A stretch of 64,000 bases of DNA from positions 7,823,086 through 7,887,085 of the forward strand of contig JAFMSR010000017.1 of the NCBI GenBank assembly GCA_022818135.1, given 5' to 3'. The notes beneath the pieces are model-generated. The model saw only the letters and a list, made by a program, of their open reading frames with translations, was not told where the DNA came from and ran no database searches. The DNA is from Saxidomus purpurata (Eukaryota > Mollusca > Bivalvia > Venerida > Veneridae). Of this stretch, positions 1-13,020 are shown piece after piece. Position numbers and translations under genes: made by a program. Each line of letters opens with the position of its first letter. The first letter of the stretch is position 1.

Positions 1-51
1 TGTCAATTATTTAAAAAAAAAAAAATAAACGGTAACTGAAAGCGAGCAGCT
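1..51. mobile_element. Right end of a TTAA-flanked MITE, cut by the window edge
   Basis: The last bases match the terminal inverted repeat of the element at 586-943 (AGAGCGAGCAGCT-type end followed by TTAA at 52-55). Only the right end is present, preceded by an A-rich stretch, so the left part lies outside the window or is lost. The same family recurs at 586, 2208, 46,003 and 53,887. It has no coding capacity. Confidence 0.6.
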
Positions 52-195
52 TTAATGCCTGAAGTGAAACTCGACTTTTTAAAGTATTAAATTGAAGCGA
101 AAGCGAAAATTCAAATAACATTCTTTGTACAATGTAGATAGAACACGTATAGAACTGATTTTTCTTTTGAAATAATCCTGCACAATCTCCAAAAA

Positions 196-300
196 TGCAT
201 ATAAAAAGACCACCTGCGAATAAAGACCACCCTGCGAATAAAGACCAACAGGGAGATCACCCAACGGTGGTCATTATTCACAGGTTTGACTGTATATAGA
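196..300. repeat. Dispersed repeat with 'ATAAAGACCACC' words
   Basis: Two or three short words of the form ATAAAGACCACC are followed by CAACAGGGAGATC and, at the right, by a GTTTGACTGTAT end. The same arrangement recurs at 15,616-15,700. It is a short dispersed repeat without coding potential, of a kind I associate with bivalve genomes. Open frames crossing it are repeat shadows. Confidence 0.55.
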
Positions 301-335
301 AAAACGTGCATTTCTGTTAAATTGTTATACGAACA

Positions 336-528
336 AAAAAACAAAAATAATATCAAACAGGGAATGCCACGTACCAAAAACGCAGCCTCCCCAAAACGAA
401 CCCCACAGCACCCAGAAGTGCACACCACCAACACACACACACACGCACACACACACGACACACACACACAATCATGTACACACACACACATATACACCAC
501 CAACACACACCAGCACACAAAGCAAAGT
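336..528. repeat. Inserted repeat ending in an (AC)n microsatellite
   Basis: The segment begins with an A-rich stretch leading into GGGAATGCCACGTACCAA and ends in an imperfect CA/AC microsatellite (about 420-518). The same opening words occur at 18,105-18,150. The homologous sequence near 7,255-7,265 runs straight through without it, so it is an insertion in copy A. The long open frames on both strands here come from the dinucleotide repeat and are not genes. Confidence 0.6.
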
Positions 529-585
529 CATTGATCATTGAGCTAACATTCATTTTAATGTAACTAAATCATAATTGATCTTTAA

Positions 586-943
586 AGCTGCTCGCTCTCA
601 GTTACTGTTGAAAAAAATATTTTTCAAAAATATTGAAATTCCTATTCATAAATATAAAACTAAAGGCTAGAATAAAAAAATAAGCAAAACTCTAGGTAGG
701 AATCTGCAGAAATCGATTGAAAAGGTCGGTTACACGGCACCGCTACACTATTTGCTTATATTGAAATTTAAAAAGCGTTTGCAACGCTTTTGAATTTGGT
801 AGCGTATTTTTTTTAAATTTAGAGATATGCGTGACATAAATTTATACTGGAGCCTTTTTATATCACCATATATTTTAAAATACGTTATTTACATACATTT
901 TGAAGAACTTTATTTTTTTACGAAAATCTTAGAGCGAGCAGCT
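586..943. mobile_element. MITE with AGCTGCTCGCTCTC terminal inverted repeats and TTAA duplications
   Basis: A 358-bp element is bounded by AGCTGCTCGCTCTCAG on the left and the complementary AGAGCGAGCAGCT on the right. Each end is flanked by TTAA (582-585 and 944-947). The paralogous site near 7,840-7,855 reads directly from GATCTT into AAAGAAGTCGTC without the element, which makes it a natural empty site. The interior holds words shared with the 2,208 and 53,887 copies (CGGTGCCGTGTAACCGA and complement). There is no open frame, so this is a non-autonomous DNA transposon. TTAA target duplication is known for piggyBac and some other superfamilies, but the terminal bases do not match the usual piggyBac start, so the superfamily is open. 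Confidence 0.85.
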
Positions 944-1959
944 TTAAAAGAAGTTGTCAAAGAGAAAAAAATGCAACTATAATTATATAAAATGATAGAA
1001 AGTGAAAGAATCGTTTGATTAAGATGTTACATTTAAGACACTATAATGTTCAGTTCTTTGTTCTAATTTGAGTATTCCTAATTCCAATTACGTTTTCAGC
1101 GGTTCGTTTTCCAGTTTTAACTTCGTTTAAATAATAGGAGAGTATAATTTAGTCAATAAAATCTAAGGCAATTCCACGTACAAATTGAATTATTTCTGAC
1201 AATTAAACTAAAATGTGCCACAGATAGAACAGAATACCACATGGAAGACGGCGTTTTAACACAATTTACTGAATTACTTTGAAATTATATTTCCGTAAAA
1301 AATGGAATAACACTGACTTCTGTTATAGCTAAATATCAAAAGTTGCACTTCATACGAAATAGGCTGATAAACAAAGTTTGCATCGGATAGTAAGACAAAG
1401 GTTTCAACACACGTGTGGTGTTAAAATGAGAAACATTATTTCAAAACGTTCATAGAAGCATAAACACATAAAGCAAAATACGTTCTTGGAAAGACAGAGG
1501 TGAATACAGAAAAGCAATGTATAGAAAAATTATAGAAAAAGGCAATATAATGCACGCGTGTTGAACATATTTTACTATTTGCATTGCATTTTTTTTCCGT
1601 TATTTCCCGACGCGACTGCGTCCAGTTTTGGTGTCACGGGTACATTGTTGTAATAATGTGTATGTTTACACTAATAATTATTGATCGGTGCTTTCACATT
1701 CTGAAGCTAATAGCATTCGCAACAAAGATATTGTGATATTCTATGGATATATTTGTATTATCTCTTATTTCATGCCTGATTAATTAGCACTTAAAATAAA
1801 AAAGTAATCAATATGATGCAAGTAAGAAATTACACTAGTTTTTAAACCCGTACCTATTATTGCTGTACGGAAAAGATACTTGAGAGACACTCCCTTCCAC
1901 TGATATCGCATTGAATTACTTCAAGTCATAAATAATGAAATGTCTGCAAGTATAATTAC

Positions 1960-2180
1960 TTAAAGGGACACTCCTTACATCTAGCAGATTATTTTCTCAA
2001 AACATAAATATTGTATTGAATGAACGCAAAATTATGAATAAATACATTTTTAAAGAACAACATTTATCGAAAAATGCCTAGTTTTTGCATACATAATCTT
2101 TAATTTTTCAGTAATAAATTGCTGTGCACCCATTTATTGTACCACAACAGCTTGACACATATTTAAGACGTCTATTTAAC
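1960..2180. mobile_element. Element of the TTAAAGGGACACTCC family
   Basis: The segment starting TTAAAGGGACACTCC is homologous to 43,815-44,180. Both share TACATCTA.C.GATTAT, a TGAATAAATAC-like word, TCGAAAAATGCCTA and CACCCATT.ATTGTAC. At the second copy the far end reads GTCCCTTTAA, complementary to the start, suggesting short terminal inverted repeats and TTAA insertion. The far end of this copy is unclear and abuts the next MITE. It has no coding capacity. Confidence 0.55.
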
Positions 2181-2207
2181 CGATACCGACTAGAATGTAT
2201 AGCTTAA

Positions 2208-2695
2208 AATTGCTCGCTCTCAGATATTGGTAATACAATAAATTCAAACTGTATTTAAATAGCGTATTTTAGAACATATAGTCATATAAAATAGGTTCCA
2301 GTATAAATTCCTGTCACGAATATCTCTAAATTTCAAATAATACGCTACCAAATTCAAAAGTGTTGCAAACGTTTTTGAAATTTCAATATAAACATATAGT
2401 GTAGCGGTGCCGTGTAACCGAAAAACAATTTTGTTAATTGACATACTTATACATAAATATAATGCTAAAGGCTAGAAAAAAAAGAAGCAAAAATCAAGGT
2501 AGGAATTTGCAAAAATCGATTGAAAATACTGGTTTTACGGCACTGCTTTATTATTTGGTAGTGTATTATTTCAAATGTATGGATATACTTGACAGAAAAT
2601 TATACTGGACCTTTTTTATATGACTATATGTTCTAAAATATGTTATTTTCATACAGGTTAAAAAATATTTTATCAAAATCTGAAAGCGAGTAGCT
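2208..2695. mobile_element. Second copy of the AGCTGCTCGC MITE
   Basis: The ends are AATTGCTCGCTCTCAG (left) and CTGAAAGCGAGTAGCT (right), with TTAA on both sides (2,204-2,207 and 2,696-2,699). The interior shares GTGTAGCGGTGCCGTGTAAC and the AATCGATTGAAAA region with the copy at 586, and part of it appears in both orientations. At 488 bp it is longer than the other copies. Short open frames on either strand lie wholly inside it and are not genes. Confidence 0.8.
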
Positions 2696-4599
2696 TTAAT
2701 GTAGTATTTATTGAAAATGCTTTGAAAGACATTAAGCAGTCAGCTCGTAATATATTATGCTGGTTTGATGTTTTCAAATCATAGAAAGGAGATCAATTTG
2801 ACTTTAAAATTTAATGTAGATTACAAATATGTTTTGTCTACTAAAAAACATTTAAATGTATTGAGATTTTTGTAACTTAGTAAAAGACATTACTGATTAG
2901 GACAATATAGTAACTGAATACTACACAGAACAATACCGCGATATCCAGGAATGTACATAAATTTTAGAATCGTGCCATATCGAAAATCATCATAAAACAC
3001 ATTGACAAGCAATTGTTTCAGAAAAAGTTCATTAGATACACGATCATTACAAAACTTAAAAGCTAATAGCATTTTTCTGCTTGTGAATAGAGCGATAATT
3101 ATATTCAGCGGAAGCTTGCTTTTCAGTACATTAAAGAGACACACTTATAAAAAGGTCTTAAATAATGGCAGTAATTAAAGAACTAATTGTTTTATATATA
3201 TAAACCTTCTTTGATTATAAAAGCCTTTTTATACATACTTGTTTATTGCTGTCAGCTACAGAGATACACGCAGCGACACCGTCATTTATATGAACAATTG
3301 TTATGTCGACTACTTTGATTTCATTATATCACCGCCATTCAAAGGTATCAATTTAGTTTTCAGATAATTCAAGAGTCCCGGTGCCTCATAAACATTTCCA
3401 ATTGCAACGATACATTGATTGCATTTATAAATTTCTCGGTCCGATTAACAATTAATATTTCTAATATATCACGTTTTATGGCCTATGTGAAAAAAGCAAA
3501 TGAATAATAATTAATATCACTGCACCAACACATTGTGTCCAGTACAATCGGAATTTTTAACATGTCGACAAGTTGCATGTACATGGACTTCCAACTGACT
3601 TTGTCAGTGCATTCCGACTGACATAGTGTGTATCAAGGAGCTGGTTAAAAATTTTAAAATCTTTTCTATAATTATCTAGTTTTAAACTTAGTTGAACACA
3701 GTAAGAAGCAGTGAGAAGTACAACTACCCTAGAATCGATTTAAGAAAACAACAAGACCCGGTGGTGACAGTGAGTAATTGATTTTCATTTTGATTGAGGT
3801 ACATTACGCAGTTTCCTTTAAAATGAACATGAGACGTTGTGCATACTCTTTCTAATAATCTGAAAGGACATATCAAAATTCAAACACAATTTTTTAACTT
3901 GTCGCAGAGTGAAATTATCGTTGTGACATGAAGGGTTTATTTTAAGATTAAACGCAATCCAGTTTTCCTTTACTGCTTGACACATAATTTCCCCAGAGAG
4001 CTGAGGTGTTTCAATCCCAGTTTTTTTACTGTCAAAAGCGATAATTACAACTGCAACATATTTTGAATTATTTGATTCCAACTTCATTTCTACCTATATA
4101 GCAATGTTTCTTCACGTTATCACTCGCAAAGACAATATGTATTCGTTCTAATACGTCTTCTATGGTATGAAACTGTAGGTCGACATTTCAAGTACTGTTT
4201 AAAATTGATTATCATGAGTTACACGAGAGTCATGGACATAATTGATAATTAATTACGTCAGTGTACAATCACAAATCAGACTAGAAAAAATTACACATTC
4301 ACATGTTAAAGGAAGTATAACAAAACACATTTTAATGGTACACGACAGTAATGTGATTTTACAACACACAATATCAATTATACTTTATATAAACGTTGTT
4401 TGCGTTTATCAATTCGAAAAAGCCCTATAAGATTAGGCAAAATCATGTCAGGGAATGCACTTTCTATCTATGTCTATTCGGCGCCGTCAATTCGTTTTTA
4501 TGATTTTTTTAAGTTAAAATACAAATGGTTTATGTTTATTTTCCAATTTGTAATGATATAAACAAATGTATGAATCTGTATGATAGGCATTTTCAAATA

Positions 4600-7220
4600 A
4601 AGCAAGTTCTTACATATACATTTGTTGAGATGCAAGTAATTATAAACTCCTGCTTTCATTAATAAGTGTACATAATCATCAACGCATTATACCGTTACAA
4701 ATTGGTAAGTATCTCTACCACAATATCAGTCTCAACTGTAAATAGGTTATTTCAAAATGCGCTAAACAAACACCAGCCTCTGTCTTTTTGATGCTTTACA
4801 ACCAGTATTCCAATATCTTCCCGTGACAGTATCATTCTTCTCATCACACTTCAATAACACAATGAGACACCTTGCTGATAGAAAACTAGAACCTGTCCTA
4901 CGTGCGTCAATATATCGGACCGATGTGTTAAATAAGTTTCGTAGAAATGCATTAGAAAATATTGTAAGTGTCGACATGATATTAATTTCAAAAGGAACTA
5001 TGACGTCAATTTAGAATCAATCAACAGATAGGCAAGAAAACGAGACTGTTCAACAGCTGTGAGAAAATGTTCAAAAGAACCCGTTTATTAAAAACAGAAA
5101 TGTTGATAAGTAAAGTTCTAAAACTCCCTCGAAGTCACGTAATAAAGATACTTGTCATGGAGATATTTAAATGCGTGACGCCGTAGGTATAACAGTTATT
5201 CAGTTGAAATTAACCTTGATATTACAAGCTATCGTGCATGTACATACAGGAAGTTTCTATGGCGTCAACACTTCTTCATTTGTGCTAAGCCTTCGATGAT
5301 TTTTTTTTTTTTTTTCGCCCTCGGGGTCTTTCTTGTATAAATACAGATATATCATTTTGAAGACAAACCAACGTCAGCAATTGCATTAATGTATTGTATC
5401 GAAATTAACATGATTTAAACGGCCACACAAAGGTGCAACCAACAATGAAACTCTAATCTTTTATGCGTTAAATGGTATTAGCAATGCGGAATATTTTCAC
5501 TTTGTTCATTTTATAAAACTTAGCGTACTGTTTTATAGAAGAGAAGATGAACATAAGGGATGAAAGCCGTTGGAAGAGAGTGGCAAGATTAAAAAATGTA
5601 ATTTCTAAAATAACATTCTAATTTTGTTTTGTAGATCTTACGTTCTATCCAAACATTGTTGTAAATGCGAGGTTACGTTTCTATTTCAACAAAAGTAGTT
5701 TTCAAAGGTATGGAACAGTTTTTGTGCAAAAATTACATTGAGCCTTCTGACATCCCATCTTGCATTGTTACGTGTGTATTTGTCCATCTGATATTACATG
5801 TTTCTTTTTGATATGTTCTATGCTTAAAACTGGAGAAAAGAACACTGATACATGTATATGAAATAATGTAGAATACAACAATTCTTCTCTCAGAAAGGTG
5901 TAATCACTACAGGTGTAAACGACTACAGGACTTAAATAGTGCTGAAGGTTGTACTTCCCTCAATATAAGAAACCGGCGTACAAAACCAATTTTCCATTGT
6001 TTTAAATTAATTATAGGACAGAGGTCTACGACATTAATTCCGGAAACCGATAAAACGGTTTTGTTGTCATAACAAACAACGACTCTGATGAGATCGCACT
6101 GGGAGTATGTCCTTTAGCTTACGTCACCGTTTCATTAATTATCCGATTGATAAGAAATTTATACAAACTCCAGTAGGTGAAATATCTCCTATATTTTCAC
6201 CTTACCCGATATTAAATATAAGATCACGAATAGACGATATCACCATACATGGCAACAAGAATCGGGTCATAACGATTAATGTACATTCTCAGTAATTGTA
6301 TGATAATATTTTTACAGTGACACGTCAATAGTTTTAGTGACTGAACTGATTGTGCTAAATAAATGTATTGTGAATGCACTTTGTGTACATTTATGGTTTC
6401 GATTTAATTTATATGCATACTCCATCTTTCAATTCGTATGCGCTCTTCTTTTGTCTTTATGCACACATTCATCTATTACCTCACATGTCATGAAGTTACT
6501 TTACGTTTAGGATACAAATGTTACTGGCTGCAGAATTCGTATTATTTCTATTCAATTATATTAAATGCGTTATTTCGTTCACGTCATACCTATTTTTAGA
6601 ACAAACTATGAGCAACTGTATGGCAAGAGGGTACATCATGTATGTGTAGCAATGACAATTACTTGCAGGTGACGGTAGGGAGAAGTTTGTTTATATAGCA
6701 CTATGGTGATGCATTATGTTTACATTGATATTATTGAACTATATGAAAAGTTCTGGGCGTTTCTTTAACCAGCGAATCGAACAAGGGACCCATGATTAGT
6801 GATAATAGTTAGAATCTGATGTTGGAAAAATATGTTCTCTTCTAATCTCTTTAGTAAAATATGTACATGAAAATGTATGCAAGGTGTAGTTTCCAACACT
6901 TACTCTGAAATCTGAATTGAATACAGTAAATCGACCCTAACGTTTTCTTAGCATAAAATGTACTTGTTTACATCAATTGTACTTAAAATAGTTTACATTC
7001 TCACGCTAATTTATAATAGACTAATGTTAACATTTTACATCGTTTTTTTTATTTGTTGTTAAAAAGATAAAGATCTGTATTACTTCAGACGATATATATT
7101 CCACAGTTGCATGCAACCAGCGTTAAAATGAATGGGCAAAATCCATCACAATCCGTTTACTGAACGAATTTTACGAAATTCGGCTCATTTGACCAGAGGC
7201 CTGCAAGCTCTTTAAAAATA
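4600..7220. other. No recognisable gene or element
   Basis: This stretch separates the two copies of duplication block 1. It contains only a T-rich run (about 5,298-5,316) and short open frames. Frames at 4,762-4,977 (minus) and 6,107-6,295 (plus) have protein-like composition, but I see no family motif or paralogous conservation to support them. Confidence 0.5.
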
Positions 7221-10200
7221 TATATTTAGAAAAACCCGCATTTCTTTTAAATTGTCATATCATTGAGTTAGCATTGAAATACAATTTGTAATATAAATAT
7301 TCATTTTTATGGAAGCACAGAAAAGCGCTTGAGTCAGAATACAAATTGATGTACACGGTAAACGTAACATATTATAGGAAGACAACTTTTGACCATTCAT
7401 TTTGAATCTTCGGCATATTCAGAAATAATGCAAAAACAGGTGAGTTGTCCGTGTCCGTCATATATAAGCCTAGTATAGATAATTCCATTGCAGTTTTACT
7501 TTTTTAAAGTGTAACTCATAGTACATGGCGTGTTATGTTTATGTTTCAGATCACATATTCATTGCTGCGTGATGATATATTTGTTTAAAGTATTGGAGAT
7601 GTATTGAAACACGATGAGCGCTTTTAATCATTCCAACAAATGTTTACATAACAAACAACAGCTTGATGAAACCTAGGACATATTTATCTAATTATCAATA
7701 AAAAAAGAGTAATCTGTGAATGAAAACGTTTTAAAAAACAAGTGCGTTACCCTATTGAAAGACAGGATATTTGCAATTCTTTCTTTGAGTGTCCTATAGT
7801 CTAGGGTAGGGTGGAGATAATTCATCAAATTAATCATAATTGATCTTTTAAAGAAGTCGTCAAGGAGGAATAAATGCAACAATAATTACATCAAATGATA
7901 GAAAGCAAAAGTCACTTTTGATTAAGATGTTACATTTAGGACATTGCAAATTTCAGTTCTTTGTCCTAGTTTTGAGTATTCCCTATTCCAGTAACATTTG
8001 CAGCGGTTTAGTTCCCCGCTTTAACTTCGTTTAGATAATAGACAAGTTCTACTTTAGTCACAAAAAAACTAAGGCAATTCAAAGTAATTGAATTTTCACT
8101 GATAAATTAGCCAAATTGTTACACAGAAAGAACACACTTCAGTGAATTACTTTGAAATTATATTTCCTTTTAAAGTATAATAACGTTTATTTCTCTCATA
8201 AACATATATCAATGGCAACAATTCTAAGGAAATAGGCTGAAAAACAAAGTTTGCATCGGACAGTAAAATAAAGGATGTGATGTTAAAATGAGAAACACAT
8301 TCAAAACGTTAAAACATAAAACATTGCAAAGGCTGGATACAGAAAAACAATATAAAGAAACAATATACAAAAAGGCAAAGAAATGCGCCTACTAATGCTG
8401 AGCATCTTTAACTATTTGCATTGCAATTTTCCCGTTTTTTGCTGGCGCGACTGCGTCCAGTTTTGGTGTCACAGGTACATTGTTGTAGAAATATGTCAAT
8501 TCACACTACTTGATATTGATTACAAAGACATCGTTGCTTTCATTTTCTGAAACTAATGTAATTCGCACAGCAAAGATATGGTGATATTCCATAGATATAT
8601 TTGTATTATCTCTTATTTCTTTCTTGATTAATTCACACTAAAAATTAAAAAAAATGAATCAATATGGTGCAAATTAGAAATTACACTAGTTTTAAAACCC
8701 CGTTCCAGTTATTGGAATTTATTGCTGCACGAAACAGACAAGGGTTGTATCATGATTTAACACGAGTGCCAAAAGGTCGAAACGCCTTATATATGCGTGG
8801 TCGTTCAAACTTTAACTACAGTGCCAATCCAAATATTTACAGTGTAATAGCATGGAAACAAGTTAATTTTAACCGCCACATTGGCTTGATTATACCCCTT
8901 ATTACAGATATGACAAGAATTATATCCAGCAACACTGTGTCCATGTATTATAAAACTCGATTTAGTGTTTCCAAGATATTGAATAGCATGGACAGTGCTA
9001 TTTTGGTAAAACTTAATCATTATACATGTAAGGATCACTACACCGATGTTCCTGAAAAATAAAAATGATAAACATAGCAAGTTCGGTGATTTTTTATCCT
9101 CCGCCAAATTAAACAAATGACTGAAAAATAACAACTGGAAATTTTATTGGTCTGTCTGTTTTTTGAAAAAAGGACTATTTAAAGTATGACCACCCAATGT
9201 GTCCTCATCTCTAAATGTATGATGTTTTGTTAAAGTCACAAAGAAAATTAAATCAGAACTATTACTTTCAGACAACAAGAAATCTTAAGTTGTTAATATA
9301 TAGAATAACTTTGTAAGAAAAAGCTACATCCCCTGAAGGGCCTCATTTCTGTACAAACATTTCAGCAGCGCCTTAAGGACCTTATGTCTGTACAAATCCA
9401 GTCTCCAAATGTAACATTGTTAGGGAATACAAAAATGAAAACTTGTACCAAACGAAATCAAATTCTGACAAACCTTTTCAGAAAAGAAAGTTTTGTTTTT
9501 CTATTTCACCAGCTCATTGGGGTCTTATCTGTCAGAATGTACATGAATTTCAATAATCACGCCATGTTGAAAATCATCACAAAATACATTGTCGAGCACT
9601 TGATTCAGAAGAAGCTCGTTTGATACACGATCATTTCAGAAATTAAAGGCTAATGGATTTTTTCTGTTAGTGAATAGAACGTTAATTGTAATAAACGGAA
9701 GCTTACCTTAGAGTACAGTTAGGATACACGTATAAAATGGTAATAAATGATGGTAGTAATTCATTACTTATTTTGTTTAATACATGTAAACCTTCTTTGA
9801 TTATATTAGCCTTTTCATACAGACTGGATTCCTGCTGTCTGCTACTTAGATACACGCAACGACAACGTCACTGATCATGAACAATAGTAATGTCAATTAT
9901 TTCATTTTTTTTACGAATCTAACAATAAGAAATATTTTGCGACCTAAGCTGGACATACTTATATAAATGAGCTAATACATGTAAACGCAAAAGACACATT
10001 TTCTGCATATTTGACTTTCCACTACAGTCGAACAACCCTCATTTGACTCCCGTTCAAAAGTTTGCTTCTGTTAATTTCGAAATTATTTATTAAAATAGAC
10101 TATTATCACTAGATATCTGCCTTCAAAAGATATCAATAAAGTCCGCATATAAATCAAGGGTCCCGGTACCTGATTAACTTTGTCAGTTGCAACGATAAAT

Positions 10201-11360
10201 TAATTGCATTTTATTAATTAATTAACCTTTAATATTTCTAATATCTTTTATGCAGATCTAAAACAAATGAGTAAACCTCACTGCACTGACAAAGTGTGTC
10301 CAGAATAATCGATAAAAATTTCATTTTAACTCGTCATTCCCGACATGTTTTTGCTATTGACATGCCAGTGTTTGACAAGGAGTTGGTTGAAAATTTTAAT
10401 GTCGTTCCCATATATTGTTTCCAGTTGAATACAGCAAGAAGCAGAGCGAAGTACAAATACTATAGAATCGGTGTAATAAAACTACCAGACCAGACGGCGG
10501 CGGTGGCAGTGAGTTAATAATATTCATATTTATTGAGGCACAGAAAAGCGCTTGCGTCAGAATGAACTTGGGGCGTTATGCTCACCTTTTCCAACAATTT
10601 GAAAGGACCTAACTAACTTCAAACACAATGTTGTCACTTTTCGCAGAGCGTTCATTCCAATACCATTGTGAACTGAAGCGTCTACTTTCAAATTAAACGC
10701 AATACTGTTTTTACCTTCTGTTTACCATATAATTTCCCGAGAGAGTTGAGGTTTTTCAATCTGAGTTTTTTGATTGCTCAAAGGCGAATAATTACTAATG
10801 AAGCATATTTTGAATTATTTGAATACAACATCATTTCTACCTTTAGGACTATGTTTTCTACACGTTATCATTCGAAAGGCAATATGTATATGGCTGTTGT
10901 AATACATGTTCTATGGCATGACCACTTTAGGAAGTTAATACAAGTGCTATGTAAATTTGATTAGTTTATTCTTTACCATGAGTTATACGCGAGATTCAAG
11001 GACAACATTGATAATTAATAAGTCACTATACAGTCACAAATAAGATCAGAAAAATCACACAGTCACATGTTAAAGGAAATAATAGACACATTATCTTTGA
11101 AGGTGTACGTCAGTATTATGATTTTACTAAACACGATATAAATCATACATTATCAAAACGTGGTGTTTTTATGAATTCGAAAAAACGTTGAATAGTTTCA
11201 GCTAAAATTGGAATGCACTCTCTAAAAAATCAAGTGTCGCAGTCATATAGTTTTTATGAGTTTATCAAGTTAAAAATAAAAACCGTTCATTTTCATGTTC
11301 CAGATTTGTAATGATTTACATAATTCTCTGAATGGGTATGATAGAAATGTTACGTGTATT
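7220..11360. repeat. Segmental duplication block 1, copy B
   Basis: Counterpart of about 295-4,600, in the same orientation and order. It lacks the four insertions seen in copy A. It also has material with no obvious counterpart in A: about 7,290-7,825, which contains a GGAAGCACAGAAAAGCGCTTG word repeated near 10,535, and about 8,740-9,530. The longest open frame in the window (8,664-9,062, plus, 132 codons) falls mostly in this B-only part. At its start, where A can be aligned, copy A has a stop codon after about ten codons. Confidence 0.75.
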
Positions 11361-11479
11361 CCATTTCTGCAAACAGTCATTCGGATGCGAAACATTAGTG
11401 TTACGTACTCGTGATTTAATTACTACGCTCCTAACGCCTGGCTGTCTGTTAATCAACGATAACATACAGGGACTAATTT

Positions 11480-12880
11480 ACTGTTTCTTAATTCAATGAT
11501 TTTAGCATACTATAATTTATGGTTGTTAGTATAAATTACTATCAAACGATCAAATACTCTCAATATAGTTGTTTACATAAAAACAATACAAACGTTTTAT
11601 GTCACTTAAAGAAATCCATGGGGAAAAAATGCAATTCTTTTCTGGTTTCGTGATAAACCAAAGTTAAAGCTAAACTGTGTACAGTACATTCATTAATACA
11701 AAGTAAACACGTTCCATCTAAAGTTGAATCAGTAACCTAGTGAGATTTGACACAGAGTGATTAGTGTGACAATGTGACATACTTAAGTTCTGCTATACCT
11801 ATAAAATAGTCGCTATTCTAACACGATCCGCACATTTTTGCTATATAAATATATAGGAAAAACAATCTGTTCATTATTTTAACGATGAAATAAACACAGG
11901 CAAAACATGCAGTAAATAACGCAGACATGACCAATGCAACCAAGGCCAGTCCAATCGCATTCCAAGTTATAAGTTACAATGAAGTGTTGTTACGTGTTGA
12001 ACATAGTACGGATTATTATTCAAAGACCACGTCGTTTTATAATTTTTCGTTGAATAAAACACAGTCTTTCGGACGCGAATAATTATATCATTCGTGCTAC
12101 ACAGTCGTTAATTAATTACGCATGGAACTCCTGTATGTATTTTATCCAACGATAAAATACATGGACACTATTTATTAATTAAAACAAACGAATAATCATA
12201 GAAAACTTGGAATTCAGATACCATTGTTGCAAAGTTACTAGCGTGTCAATGTCGTGTAGAGTGTTCGGTTAACATTGGTTATAAAACTGTTTTATGTTTT
12301 TATTTTGATATTAATTTGTTTAAGCTCGATTGCAAATCAAGCGCCTCCAACTTAATGATTATGCTAATCACTCTCTTGACACCATTTATTATGAAACTGA
12401 TCGCTTGATAGACATAGAGGACCAGCAGCAGTGTTTATTAATGATACATAATTACAGTACTGTTGACCAGGAGAAGTAGCATCTCTGATGCAGTGCTCCG
12501 GGACACAGCTCCTATAACCACATAGGGGATCGAACCTGGTACACTTGGTTACAGGCTGACCGCCGTAACACTTATATAATGAGGTAAACATTTGACATTA
12601 TTCAAACGTGTTCATTTATGAAGCAAATGTTAATACAAAAAATGCGGTATCAAATATTTTACACTATTAACTAACTTTAAAGGTATAAACAAACGCATAT
12701 AAAATTTATTTTTCAAATTAAATTACACTTTTACTTATATTAATGTAATACGTATACATTTCCGTATCTGCATGTATTTTGTTCTCCTGCGACAGTACAT
12801 GATACAGCCTCTGCAATCTGCAATCTTATATTCATCGAATACAGATAAACAGTCCGGCCAGTTGGTTATTATAATAAACA
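11480..12880. repeat. Segmental duplication block 2, copy 1 (first part)
   Basis: Colinear with about 19,750-22,740. Shared anchors include ATCAA.CGATCA.ATACT (11,541 and 19,804), CGTGATAAACCAAAGTT (11,648 and 19,921), CCATTGTTGCAAAGT next to AACTTGGAATTCAGATA (12,207; cf. 20,596), CTCTCNTGACACCAT (12,371 and 20,760) and GGTTATTATAAT (12,862 and 22,690). The duplication continues beyond the element cluster at 13.0-17.4 kb, at 17,440-18,070. It contains the cysteine-rich exon at 12,364-12,570. Confidence 0.75.
12364..12570 (-). CDS. Candidate terminal exon of a cysteine-rich secreted-type protein
   Basis: On the minus strand an open segment starts with TGT just after an AG at 12,572-12,571 (a usable splice acceptor, TATATAAG) and ends at a TAG at 12,364-12,366. 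It encodes about 68 residues with eight cysteines spaced roughly C9C6-C4-C4-C11-C13-C10, starting CYGGQPVTKC and ending WCQESD. Eight cysteines in 68 residues suggests an extracellular disulfide-bonded domain. I do not recognise the family. In the duplicated block the homologous stretch (20,753-20,960) keeps the WCQES ending and stop at the same place but is otherwise broken, consistent with a gene whose duplicate decayed. A caution: the sequence coding TRFDP contains a perfect Pol III B-box word (GGTTCGATCCC), so a tRNA-derived origin cannot be excluded. Upstream exons were not found. Confidence 0.4.
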   Translation of the reverse strand, partial: CYGGQPVTKCTRFDPLCGYRSCVPEHCIRDATSPGQQYCNYVSLINTAAGPLCLSSDQFHNKWCQESD

Positions 12881-13020
12881 ACACGAGGGAGTTAGCCATG
12901 TGAGAAACAATGCGTTTAACTCTGTATAATTATATTCAAAATGTTGCACACGATCAATTTTACGCATACTAATTACGCAAGCTATATGTTGTGGGTGTAA
13001 AGCGAAAAGGAAATAATTTA

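Larger units (their letters stand above)
295..4600. repeat. Segmental duplication block 1, copy A
   Basis: Colinear with about 7,220-11,360. Anchors shared in the same order include GCGACTGCGTCCAGTTTTGG (1,613 and 8,450), CATCGGA.AGTAA (1,381 and 8,265), AAACCTTCTTTGATTATA (3,203 and 9,788), TTTCTAATAT (3,459 and 10,235), and CATGAGTTA.AC followed by ACAATCACAAAT-like sequence (4,214 and 10,978). Divergence is substantial, so the duplication is old. Copy A carries at least four insertions missing from copy B: an AC-rich repeat (336-528), a MITE (586-943), a TTAAAGGG element (from 1,960) and a second MITE (2,208-2,695). Block edges are estimates. No conserved open frame runs through both copies. 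Confidence 0.75.

Noticed and set aside
111..553. Cys/Val-rich frames on the minus strand and His/Thr-rich frame on the plus strand
   Set aside because: They are produced by the (AC)n microsatellite.
8664..9062. 132-codon open frame, longest non-repetitive frame in the window
   Set aside because: It lies in copy B of a duplication. Where copy A aligns at the start, a stop follows after about ten codons, and the rest has no counterpart there. One frame of this length is roughly what chance gives in 64 kb of such AT-rich sequence, and no motif is visible.
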